Origin: Burkholderiales bacterium
GTDB lineage: Bacteria > Pseudomonadota > Gammaproteobacteria > Burkholderiales > SG8-39
Direction of reading: 5' to 3'
Assembly: GCA_027493935.1 (NCBI GenBank)
Contig: JAOSJV010000001.1
Span: 2,565,157 to 2,629,156, forward strand
Length of the DNA stretch: 64,000 nt
The first letter of the stretch is position 1, and the number at the start of each line of letters is the position of its first letter. The notes below the pieces were generated by a model. That model was not told the origin of the DNA. It made no database searches and worked only from the letters and a program-made list of their open reading frames with translations. This document shows positions 24,305-32,089 of the stretch, piece after piece. Made by a program: the position numbers and the translations under genes.

Positions 24305-25315
24305 TCACCGCCGCCGCGCGCGCTCGGCGTCCAGCCCGAGGCGCCGGGCGATCGGCGGCCACACCCCGTTCGGCAGGAAAACCACCACGGCGAGCAGGCA
24401 GGTGCCGTAGAAGACGTGCTTCACCCCCGGCGTGTCGATGCCGAGCCACGCCATCAGCTCGGAGAGCGAGTCGGCGAGCGGTGTGAGCAGGAACGCGCCG
24501 ACGATCGGACCGATCAGCGTCCCGATCCCGCCGATGATCGGCCCGAGGATGATCTCGATCGAGCGGCCCATCGAGAAGATCTGCTCCGGGAAGAGGTTGT
24601 TGTAGTAGAAGGCGAAGAACACCCCGCCGAGCGCGGTGAGCGCCGAGGAGAGCGCCACCGCCGCCATCTTGTAGCCGAACGCGTTGATGCCGAGCGCTTC
24701 GGCGGCGGTCTCGTCCTCGCGGATCGCGCGCCAGTAGTAGCCGAGCCGGCTCACGAGCAGCATCCGGCAGAGCACGAGTGCGCCCGCCGCGAACGCGAGC
24801 ATGACGTAATAGAACATCGTCGGCGAGCCGCGCAGGGTAAGGACGTCGCTCGTCTCGCGGTACGCGACCGGCAGGAAGAGCCCACCGCTCGCACCCGCCC
24901 ACTGCCAGTGGTCGAAGCCGATCCGCGTGAATTCGGCGAACGCGATGGTGAGGATCGCGAAGTACACGCCGGCGATACCGAACCGGAACGCGAGCACGCC
25001 GATCACCAGCCCGAGCGCGGTGCACACCGCGATCGCCGCCAGCGCGCCGAACCACGGGTTCACCCCGAACTTCACGAACAGCAGCGCCGAGGCGTAGGCG
25101 CCGACGCCGACGTAGAGCGAGTGGCCGAGCGAGAGCTGCCCGGCAAAGCCCATCATGATGTTCCATGCCTGGCCGACGTAGGCGAAGTAGAGACACAGGA
25201 TCAGGACCGATAGAACGTACGGGTCCGCGACCGCCGGCGCGGCCAGCAGCGCCGCACCGGCCGCGGCGAGCGCGGCGAGCGAGCGCCGCGGGATTCCCTC
25301 GAGCAGCGGCCTCAC
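24305..25315 (-). CDS. livM: Branched-chain amino acid ABC transporter permease LivM
   Basis: LivM is an inner-membrane permease of the HAAT family. The 336-residue product starts at GTG 25315 (VRPLLEGIPRRS), overlapping the livH stop as GTGA. It has eight or more hydrophobic segments and the family signature LGYYWRAIREDETAAEALGI on the ATPase-contact loop. The open frame extends far upstream through livH in a different reading frame, which is an artefact of high GC. Confidence 0.93.
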   Translation of the reverse strand: MRPLLEGIPRRSLAALAAAGAALLAAPAVADPYVLSVLILCLYFAYVGQAWNIMMGFAGQLSLGHSLYVGVGAYASALLFVKFGVNPWFGALAAIAVCTALGLVIGVLAFRFGIAGVYFAILTIAFAEFTRIGFDHWQWAGASGGLFLPVAYRETSDVLTLRGSPTMFYYVMLAFAAGALVLCRMLLVSRLGYYWRAIREDETAAEALGINAFGYKMAAVALSSALTALGGVFFAFYYNNLFPEQIFSMGRSIEIILGPIIGGIGTLIGPIVGAFLLTPLADSLSELMAWLGIDTPGVKHVFYGTCLLAVVVFLPNGVWPPIARRLGLDAERARRR

Positions 25316-26181
25316 GCCCGCCTCCCGAGCAGCCCCTCGGGACGGAAGAGCAGCACCAGGATCAGGATCGCGAACGTCGCCATGCTCTTCGCCGAAGGCA
25401 GGATCAGCAGACCGCCGAGCGCTTCGCTCACCCCGATCACGAGTCCTGCGACGAGCGCCCCGGTCAGGCTGCCCATCCCGCCGACGATCACGATGATGAA
25501 CGCGAGCAGCGTGTAGCCGGGCCCCTGCACCGGCGTGACGTCCACCAGCAGGAGGAGCATGCACCCGGCCGCGCCGACGCACGCCGCGCCGATCCCGAAC
25601 GTGATCGCGTAGAGCTGCTTCACGTTCAACCCGACCACCTGCGCGCCGAGGTGGTTGTCGGCGCAGGCGCGGATCGCCTTGCCGGTCAAAGTGAAGCGGA
25701 AGAACGCGAACAGCGCCGCGGCAACCGCCAGCGCGGCGAGCGCCGCGTAGACGCGCACCTTGTCGATGATGATCTCGCCGATCGCGTACGAGTCGAGCGC
25801 GTACTCGACCTGGACGTTGCGCGCGTTGGGGCCGAAGATCAGGAGCTGCGCGTTCACCAGGATGATCGCCACCGCCACCATGAGCATGAACTGGGTGTGC
25901 TCGGGCCGCACGATGAACGGATTGATCAGCGTGCGCTGCAGCAGGTAGCCGGCGACGAACATCAGCGCGCCGATCGGGAACATCGCCACCAGCGGGTCCA
26001 GACCGAGCGCCGCGGCGAGCAGGATCGCGACGTACATCGCCGCGGTCATCATCTCGCCGTGCGCGAAGTTGACCACCCGGACCACGCCGAAGATCACCGA
26101 GAGCCCGAGCGCCATCAGGCCGTAGACGAGCCCGGTCAGCGCCCCGCTCAGGGTCGCGTTCAGGTAGAAGTCGAGCGGCAT
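25312..26181 (-). CDS. livH: Branched-chain amino acid ABC transporter permease LivH
   Basis: LivH is the partner permease (289 residues). It begins MPLDFYLNATLSGALTGLVYGL and carries VVNFAHGEMM near residue 36-45 and GKAIRACADNHLGAQVVGLN on the cytoplasmic coupling loop, both typical of LivH. It lies 85 bp downstream of livK; that gap shows no clear feature. Confidence 0.94.
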   Translation of the reverse strand: MPLDFYLNATLSGALTGLVYGLMALGLSVIFGVVRVVNFAHGEMMTAAMYVAILLAAALGLDPLVAMFPIGALMFVAGYLLQRTLINPFIVRPEHTQFMLMVAVAIILVNAQLLIFGPNARNVQVEYALDSYAIGEIIIDKVRVYAALAALAVAAALFAFFRFTLTGKAIRACADNHLGAQVVGLNVKQLYAITFGIGAACVGAAGCMLLLLVDVTPVQGPGYTLLAFIIVIVGGMGSLTGALVAGLVIGVSEALGGLLILPSAKSMATFAILILVLLFRPEGLLGRRA

Positions 26182-26266
26182 CGGCGCGGGCTCGCAGGGG
26201 CACGCGCCGGCCGCGGCGCGCGCGGTCGGGCCGCGCGAGCGCCTTGGCCGGGCGGTGCGCGGCGGC

Positions 26267-27520
26267 TCAGGCGGACTTGTAGTGCGGCCAGGGGAAGACC
26301 GGCTTCGCCTCGGCGCTCGCCGCCGGCAGCACCACGGTCGGGCGCTGGTTCAGGTTCTGCACGCAGGCCGACCGGTTGCCCTCGACCTGGCCCTTGGCGT
26401 TGAACTTGATCGGTCCGCCGATCATCATCCGCGTCTTGATGTCGGTCGCGCGGATCGCCTGGGTGAGCGCGTTCGCGTCGGTGGATTGCGCCCGGCGGAA
26501 GGCATCGGCGACGATCAGGAGCGATTCGAAGGTGTAGCCGACGTTGAGCGCGTGGAACATCAGCTTGTCCTTCGGGAAGCGCTTGGTGAAGGCCTTGTCC
26601 ACGACTGCCGTGAGGGCGGCCTTCGGATCGTACCAGGGCACGTTAGAGATCGCGTAGTTCGCGAGCGGGCCGAGGGTCTTGTAGTACTGCTCCTCGTACA
26701 TGCCGGGCGAGCCGGGGCTCACGATGCCCATCATGTTCCAGCGCTGCTTCACGATCTCGCGGCGCAGCAGGATCGCGTCGTTCAGGCGGCTCACCAGCAG
26801 CATGAAATCGGCTCTCGTCGCCTTGGCCTTCGCGATCTCCACCGAGAGGTCGCGCGCGGCGAGGTCGTAGCTGATCGTCTCGACCACCTTGAACGGCAGG
26901 AAGTCGAGCTTGGGCAGCGCCGCGCCGATGCCCTTGCGCATCGCCTGGCCGAAGGTGTCGGTGACGTGCATGAAGACCGCGGTGCGCGGCGCGGTGTTGG
27001 TCGCGCGGAAGAGATCGCCGATCAGCGCCAGGCCGTCTCCCACAATGTCCCGCGCAGTCGGGAAGTTGCGGAAGACGTACTTGTAGCCCTGCTCGGTGAT
27101 CTGCGGCGCGGCGGCGATGTTGATCACGAACGGCACGCCCTTCTGCTCGGCCACCTGCGCGATCGCGGCGGCCGCGCCGGAGTCGAACGGGCCGACCAGC
27201 ACGTGCGCGCCGTCGTTGATCAGCTTCTCCGCGCGCGAGCGCGCGACGTCCACGTTGGTCTCGGTGTCCGCGTGCATGAGCTTCAGCGGCACCTTGTAGC
27301 CGAGCGCGCCGAGCGCCTCGGCCGCGATGTCGGCGCCGCGCTTGCACGACTGGCCGATGAACGCCTGGGGTCCGGAGACCGGCAGCAGGACGCCGACGTT
27401 GAGCGCGCTCTGCCCGCGGACGATCGCGGGAAAGCCGACGCCCGAGAGCGCGGCCGAGGCCGCGGCCGCCTTCAGGATGCGGCGGCGCGAGCGCATGCGG
27501 CCGGTGGTGGGGTTCTGCAT
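26267..27520 (-). CDS. livK: Branched-chain amino acid ABC transporter substrate-binding protein, Tat-type signal
   Basis: The 417-residue protein is the periplasmic binding component of the importer. Its N-terminus has a twin-arginine-like motif SRRRILK followed by a moderately hydrophobic stretch AAAASAALSGVGFPAIV, so export by Tat is likely. The mature part shows the type I peripheral-binding fold (VGVLLPVSGPQAFIGQSCKRG, LVGPFDSGAAAAIAQVAEQ). The ligand cannot be fixed from sequence. A GAGGAGG ribosome site precedes the ATG. It leads the livKHMGF operon. Confidence 0.91.
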   Translation of the reverse strand: MQNPTTGRMRSRRRILKAAAASAALSGVGFPAIVRGQSALNVGVLLPVSGPQAFIGQSCKRGADIAAEALGALGYKVPLKLMHADTETNVDVARSRAEKLINDGAHVLVGPFDSGAAAAIAQVAEQKGVPFVINIAAAPQITEQGYKYVFRNFPTARDIVGDGLALIGDLFRATNTAPRTAVFMHVTDTFGQAMRKGIGAALPKLDFLPFKVVETISYDLAARDLSVEIAKAKATRADFMLLVSRLNDAILLRREIVKQRWNMMGIVSPGSPGMYEEQYYKTLGPLANYAISNVPWYDPKAALTAVVDKAFTKRFPKDKLMFHALNVGYTFESLLIVADAFRRAQSTDANALTQAIRATDIKTRMMIGGPIKFNAKGQVEGNRSACVQNLNQRPTVVLPAASAEAKPVFPWPHYKSA

Positions 27521-27578
27521 GAAAGCCTCCTCTATTCGCGTGCGTTGGTGTGCCGGCCGCTTCGGATTGTGTGGGATC

Positions 27579-27596
27579 CCGGGCGAATTCGCCCGG
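27579..27596. repeat. Perfect 18-bp palindrome in the liv leader
   Basis: CCGGGCGAATTCGCCCGG is its own reverse complement. It sits between the liv promoter candidate and the livK ribosome site, within the predicted untranslated leader. It could be an operator or a leader stem; nothing in the sequence separates these. More CCGG repeats flank it (27591-27606). Confidence 0.7.
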
Positions 27597-27625
27597 CCGG
27601 CCGGGGCGCAAAAGTATGCCGGGCG

Positions 27626-27654
27626 ATTCTCCCATCCGGCGCGGGGTTAGGCAA
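27626..27654 (-). promoter_or_regulatory. Candidate promoter of the liv operon
   Basis: On the minus strand a -35 TTGCCT (plus-strand 27649-27654) and a -10 GAGAAT (27626-27631) have 17-bp spacing. The predicted leader is about 100 nt long and contains the 18-bp palindrome at 27579-27596. The promoter is back-to-back with that of the DUF4126 gene. Confidence 0.4.
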
Positions 27655-27676
27655 ATTGCGCCACATCACGAAAACC

Positions 27677-27682
27677 TATAAT
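27677..27682 (+). promoter_or_regulatory. -10 element of the DUF4126 gene
   Basis: A perfect TATAAT ends only six bases before the ATG at 27689. Start of transcription would fall at or next to the initiator codon, so the mRNA may be leaderless. No good -35 lies at the usual distance (TTGCGC at 27656-27661 gives a 15-bp spacer). Confidence 0.5.
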
Positions 27683-27688
27683 GAGCGC

Positions 27689-28283
27689 ATGCAGGTCGCC
27701 GAAACGATCGCTCTTGCCGCCGGGCTCGCGTGGGCGAGCGGGATCCGGCTCTACCTCGTCGTCTTTCTCGCCGGCATGCTCGCGCGGCTCGGCTGGCTCG
27801 ATCTGCCCGAGACCCTCGCGGTCCTGAGCCACCCCGCGGCGCTCTCCGCCGCCGGCTTCATGCTGCTCGCCGAGTTCGTCGCCGACAAGATCCCGGCCGT
27901 CGACTCGCTCTGGGACGCGGTGCACACCTTCGTGCGTATTCCGGCGGGCGCCTTCCTCGCCGCCGCCGCGCTCGGCCAGGCCGATCCGGTCTGGGTGATG
28001 GTGGCGGCGATCCTCGGCGGCGTGCTGGCCTCCGGCGCGCACCTGACGAAGGCGGGCACCCGCGCGATGATCAACGCCTCGCCCGAGCCGTTCACCAACT
28101 GGGGCGCCTCGCTCGCCGAGGACCTGCTGGTGCCCGCGGGGTTTCTCGCTGCGGTGACGCTGCCGCTCGTCTTTCTCGGCGCGACGGTCGTGTTCGTCGC
28201 GCTCGCGGCCTTGCTGCTGCCCCCGCCTCTGGCGCGCGTTCCGCCGCCCGCCTGCGCGGACCGACGGTGCGCTGCGGTCCTGA
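27689..28283 (+). CDS. DUF4126 family membrane protein, with apparent frameshift near the C-terminus
   Basis: The protein has four to five hydrophobic segments and starts MQVAETIALAAGLAWASGIR. It matches DUF4126, a membrane family without known function (features: LLAEFVADKIPAVDSLWDAVHTFVR and ASPEPFTNWGASLAED). As written the frame stays open to 28300 with an unlikely Pro-rich tail. Dropping one C from the five at 28220-28224 gives the expected basic tail PRLWRAFRRPPAR, ending at TGA 28281-28283. I prefer the corrected end. Confidence 0.82.
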
Positions 28284-28293
28284 GCCTGCGCGC

Positions 28294-28575
28294 TCAGTGA
28301 TCCTCGAGCCGCGGTAGCGACGGATCCTCGAGATCTCCGGTCTGCGGGTCGATATAGCCTTCCACGCCGAGGTCGGCCTCGGCCTCCTCGAGCGTGTCGG
28401 GGACGTCGAGCTCCGCATCGGCGCTGAAGCCCACGTCCTCGACGGCCGCAGCGAGGCTCTCGAACGGCCCGAACTCCTTGCCGGTCTGCTTCGACTGCCA
28501 GTAGAAGCCGTCCGGACGCTCGAGGATCCGGGCGTCTTCGAACTCGGGCGCGATCACCGGTTTGGCGCGTGGCAT
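28294..28575 (-). CDS. Conserved-looking small acidic protein, function unknown
   Basis: The 93-residue soluble protein is strongly acidic. It starts MPRAKPVIAPEFEDARILERPDGFYWQ and has a compact aromatic region (GFYWQSKQTGKEFGPFESL, about 23-41) followed by an acidic tail (DVPDTLEEAEADLGVEGYID). A GGAGGCCCC stretch precedes the start. Codon use and composition look like a real gene. I do not recognise a named family. It is divergent from ftsH. Confidence 0.65.
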   Translation of the reverse strand: MPRAKPVIAPEFEDARILERPDGFYWQSKQTGKEFGPFESLAAAVEDVGFSADAELDVPDTLEEAEADLGVEGYIDPQTGDLEDPSLPRLEDH

Positions 28576-28726
28576 GGGGCCTCCTTGAAACGCTGAGCGC
28601 GACGTCCCATCTCGGCGCTGGATGAAATGGCCGCGCTCCGGTTCATTCTGATCCTGTCCGCCGTGGCTGGCAACCGGCCGGTCGGCCTACCCCGGCGTCC
28701 CCGGGAGAGCGTGTAACATCAAGGAC

Positions 28727-30566
28727 ATGGAAAAGCAGACGCAGTTCTCGATCTGGTATTTCGTCCTCGCGCTGCTCGCCATCGTCTGGCTGCACAGCGC
28801 GTGGACCGAGTACCGCACGGTCGAGCCGGTCTCCTACAGCGAGTTCCAGGGCTACCTCCAGCAGGGCAAGATCGCCGAGATCTCGGTCGGCGCGAACACC
28901 ATCGAGGGCAAGTTCCGCGAGCCGCTGCCCGACGGGCGCACGCGCTTCGTGACCGTCCGGGTCGAGCCCGATCTCGCCCGCGACCTCGAAAAGCACGGCG
29001 TCAAGTTCGGTGGCGTCGTCGAGAGCACGCTGCTCCGCGACGTGCTCTCGTGGGTGGTCCCGGCGCTCGTGTTCTTCGGGCTGTGGTTCTACCTGATGCG
29101 GCGCTTCGCCGAGCGGCAGGGCCTCGGCGGCGGCTTCCTGCAGATCGGCAAGAGCAAGGCGAAGGTCTACATGGAGAGCGACACGAAGGTCACGTTCGAG
29201 GACGTGGCCGGCGTGGATGAGGCGAAGGAGGAACTGCAGGAGATCGTCGGCTTCCTCAAGGACCCGGGCAAGTACAGCCGGCTCGGCGGGCGCATCCCGA
29301 AGGGCGTGCTGCTGGTCGGTCCGCCCGGCACCGGCAAGACGCTGCTCGCGCGCGCGGTTGCCGGCGAGGCGGCGGTTCCGTTCTTGTCGATCAGCGGCTC
29401 GGAGTTCGTCGAGATGTTCGTCGGCGTCGGCGCGGCCCGCGTGCGCGATCTGTTCGAGCAGGCGCGACAGAAGGCGCCATGCATCATCTTCATCGACGAG
29501 CTCGACGCGCTCGGGCGCGCACGCGGCGCCTACCCCCGGTCTCGGCGGCCACGACGAGAAGGAGCAGACGCTGAACCAGCTCCTCTCCGAGCTCGACGGA
29601 TTCGACGCGAGCCAGGGCATCGTCCTGCTGGCCGCGACCAACCGCCCCGAGATCCTCGATCCGGCGCTGCTGCGTGCGGGTCGCTTCGACCGCCAGGTGC
29701 TGGTCGACCGGCCGGACAAGGTCGGCCGCGTCCAGATCCTCAAGGTGCACCTGAAGAGAATCACGTGCGGGCCGGACGTCGACCCGGAGGCGATCGCCGC
29801 GCTCACGCCCGGCTTCTCGGGCGCGGATCTCGCCAACCTCGTGAACGAAGCCGCGCTGCTCGCCACGCGGCGTGCCGCCGAGCGCGTCGGCATGGCCGAT
29901 TTCACCGCCGCCGTGGAACGCATCGTCGCCGGCCTGGAGAAGAAGAATCGGCTGCTGAATCCGCTCGAGCGAAAGGTCGTCGCCTACCACGAGATGGGCC
30001 ACGCGCTGGTGGCGCTGTCGATCCCGGGATCCGATCCGGTGCACAAGATCTCCATCATCCCGCGCGGCATCGGCGCGCTCGGCTACACGATCCAGCGCCC
30101 GACCGAGGACCGCTTCCTGATGACGCGCGCCGAGCTGGAGAACAAGATGGCGGTGCTGCTCGGCGGGCGCGCCGCGGAGACGGTGGTGTTCGGGCACCTC
30201 TCGACCGGCGCCGCGGACGACCTCGCCAAGGTCTCCGACATCGCGCGCAGCATGGTGATGCGCTACGGAATGGTGGAGTCGCTCGGCCACGTGTCGTACC
30301 GCGACGAGCGGCCCGCGTTGCTAGCGGTGCCGGGCGCGCCACCGCCGGCGCGCGAGTTCAGCGACGAGACCGCGCGGGAAATCGACCGCGCCGTGCGCGA
30401 GCTCGTGGCGCTGGCGTTCGAGCGCGCGCGCGCGCTGCTCGTCGAGAAGCGCGACGTCCTCGAGCGCGGCGCCCAGCTGCTGCTCGCGAAGGAAACCCTG
30501 GTCGAGGAGGACCTGCGGGCCCTCACCGCTGCGCCGGTCGCGGCGGTGCCCGCCACGGCCGCGTAG
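28727..30566 (+). CDS. ftsH: ATP-dependent zinc metalloprotease FtsH, with apparent frameshift
   Basis: FtsH is a membrane-bound AAA+ protease that removes damaged membrane and some soluble proteins. The N-terminus has two membrane helices (about 9-25 and 105-123) around a periplasmic domain. The AAA module has GPPGTGKT and [14 protein letters not shown]. The frame breaks in five C at 29533-29537. It resumes with [40 protein letters not shown] and the zinc motif HEMGH. Length is about 612 residues. It is not beside rlmE or folP, where the housekeeping copy usually lies, so a paralogue is possible. AAGGA precedes the ATG. Confidence 0.94.
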
Positions 30567-30580
30567 GCGCGGCACGTGTC

Positions 30581-30650
30581 ATCCGCGCGGACGCGGGGAT
30601 CCAGGAAGCCGTTGAACGGACCCGAGCTGATCCCCGCGCTCGCGGGAGCG
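30581..30650. repeat. REP-like inverted repeat pair between convergent ftsH and hpf
   Basis: CGCGGGGATC (30592-30601) is the exact inverse of GATCCCCGCG (30629-30638). Each arm also forms a small hairpin of its own (ATCCGCGCGGACGCGGGGAT and TCCCCGCGCTCGCGGGAG). The arrangement, with a GGGGATCCAGGAAGC stretch, resembles the short dispersed extragenic repeats of many proteobacteria. Placed between two gene ends, it could also serve as a two-way transcription stop. No second copy was found in the window. Confidence 0.5.
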
Positions 30651-30684
30651 ACGAGCCCGCGCGCGGGCTGCCGGGGCGCCTCGC

Positions 30685-31053
30685 CTACTCCGCTGCAGCC
30701 GGCGGCGCGGCCGGCGTACCGGTCTCCGAGTGGTTCTTGACGTCGCCGCGCTGGATGCTGCCGTAGGCCTCGAGCTGGCGACGCGCCGCATTGAACGCGT
30801 CGCGCAGCGCGACGTACACGTCCTCGTGATGATCGTGATTTACCACGATCTCCTTGCCCGGGACGGTCAAGGCGACGCGTACGGTGAACTGCTTGCCCTG
30901 GTGCTTGTGCCGGTGCGGCGCCTCGAGCACCACGCGGCAGCTCTGAATGCGGGGATAGACCTGCTCGAGCTTCTTCACCTTGTCGCGGACGCGCTCGTCG
31001 AGCGCCGCGGAGTGCTCCATATCGCGCACGGTGATCTGAAGTTCGGTTTGCAT
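30685..31053 (-). CDS. HPF/RaiA-family ribosome hibernation factor
   Basis: The 122-residue protein is an S30AE-domain factor that binds 30S subunits and silences ribosomes in stationary phase or stress. It starts [20 protein letters not shown] and has the basic strand segment [20 protein letters not shown]. The C-terminal tail is short and Ala/Pro-rich, so it is not the long HPF form with a dimerisation domain. A GAGGAG ribosome site precedes the ATG. The neighbours (Usp, Lon-like, PncB) fit a dormancy role. Confidence 0.88.
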   Translation of the reverse strand: MQTELQITVRDMEHSAALDERVRDKVKKLEQVYPRIQSCRVVLEAPHRHKHQGKQFTVRVALTVPGKEIVVNHDHHEDVYVALRDAFNAARRQLEAYGSIQRGDVKNHSETGTPAAPPAAAE

Positions 31054-31273
31054 CGGCGACGTCTCCTCGTTGCAGCGACCGGATTCACGTCCAGGATACC
31101 GCGTTTGGCAGGCGCGCCAGCCGCCCCGCGTGCGCGCGCATGCCGAAATTTTCCGGTGCCGCGCCACGCGGCCGTCTCCCGCGCCGCGGAAATCGGTCGG
31201 CGGGCTCGCGTTTCCATCGATCCGACAAGGGGATATGGCGATGCGCCGGCACCAAAACCGTCGCGAGCACGCG

Positions 31274-32089
31274 TCAACCGATGAGCACCACCGGGCACGA
31301 CACGTCGGCGAGCAGCGCCGCGACCGTCTCGGCCGCGTGCTCGCGCTTGCCTCCGGGCCACAGCAGGACGCGTGCGCGCTGAGCGCGGGCCGCGCGTTCG
31401 ATGCTCGCCGCATCGGCGCCCGGCACCATCACGTACGCGGCGGCAGTGCCGCCGCGCGCGCCGAGGATCTGCCCGGCCGCGAGCCTGAGCGCGCGGAACG
31501 GCTCGGGTCCGCCCGCGGCGATGAGCACCGCGAGCTCGCTCTCGGCCACCCGCGCCAGCGTGTGCGCCACCACCAAGGCGCGCACGGCCGCGGGCGTGCC
31601 GTCGTAGAGCGCCGCGACGGTGCGGGCGCGCAAGGTCGGGAACCGCTGGCCCGGCTGCGACGGGCCCGCGCTGATCGACAGGTAGCGCGTGCGCCCGATC
31701 ACCAGTAGATCCTCGTCGCCGGCGTAGGCCACCGCCGCGCGTACCGCCTCGCCGCGCGTCACCTCGAGCGTCCACGCGAGGCCGAGCGGCCGTGCCGTCT
31801 CGGCGAGCACCCGCCGCAGCCGCGCGGCCTGAGATTTCAGCGCACGCTCGATTTCCGCCGTGCCCACCGGCCGCGCGCTCGCGGTGGCGATGCCGAGCTC
31901 CTGCGCGAACGGCAGTGCAGCGAAGCGCAGCAGCTGCTGGTCCTCGACGAACAGGCCGACCAGCTCGGCGCCGAGCCCGCTCGCGAGCGCGGCCGCTGCA
32001 TCGAGGGCCGCGCTCGGCGCGGTGGTTGCGTCGAGCGCCACCACCACCCGCCGGATGCGGACTTCGCCGCCCGCGTCCCTAGTCGCCAC
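31274..32089 (-). CDS. Universal stress protein family (Usp-like)
   Basis: The 271-residue protein begins at GTG 32089 (VATRDAGGEVRIRRVVVALD). The Usp strand-helix start VVVALDATTAPSAALDAAAALA is clear, and DEDLLVIGRTR marks the end of the first half. A second, more diverged half ends SCPVVLIG, which is the usual Usp closing strand. The canonical G2xG9GS/T nucleotide motif is not clear in either half. The start overlaps the lon-like stop by 11 bp, so the two are coupled. Confidence 0.78.
   Translation of the reverse strand: MATRDAGGEVRIRRVVVALDATTAPSAALDAAAALASGLGAELVGLFVEDQQLLRFAALPFAQELGIATASARPVGTAEIERALKSQAARLRRVLAETARPLGLAWTLEVTRGEAVRAAVAYAGDEDLLVIGRTRYLSISAGPSQPGQRFPTLRARTVAALYDGTPAAVRALVVAHTLARVAESELAVLIAAGGPEPFRALRLAAGQILGARGGTAAAYVMVPGADAASIERAARAQRARVLLWPGGKREHAAETVAALLADVSCPVVLIG

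Noticed and set aside
23681..25213. 510-residue plus-strand frame opposite livG and livM
   Set aside because: It is a shadow frame with a His/Arg/Asp-rich translation typical of reversed membrane-protein codons.
24305..26203. 632-residue frame spanning livM and part of livH
   Set aside because: Only the part from GTG 25315 matches LivM; the upstream extension is the wrong frame of livH. The GTGA overlap sets the true boundary.
28224..28300. Pro-rich C-terminal tail of the DUF4126 protein
   Set aside because: Removing one C from a run of five gives a basic tail (PRLWRAFRRPPAR) that fits the end of a membrane protein, so the written tail is probably an artefact.
31213..31230. GACAAGGGG near the hpf promoter region as another element copy
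   Set aside because: Only nine bases match and there is no inverted repeat beside it.
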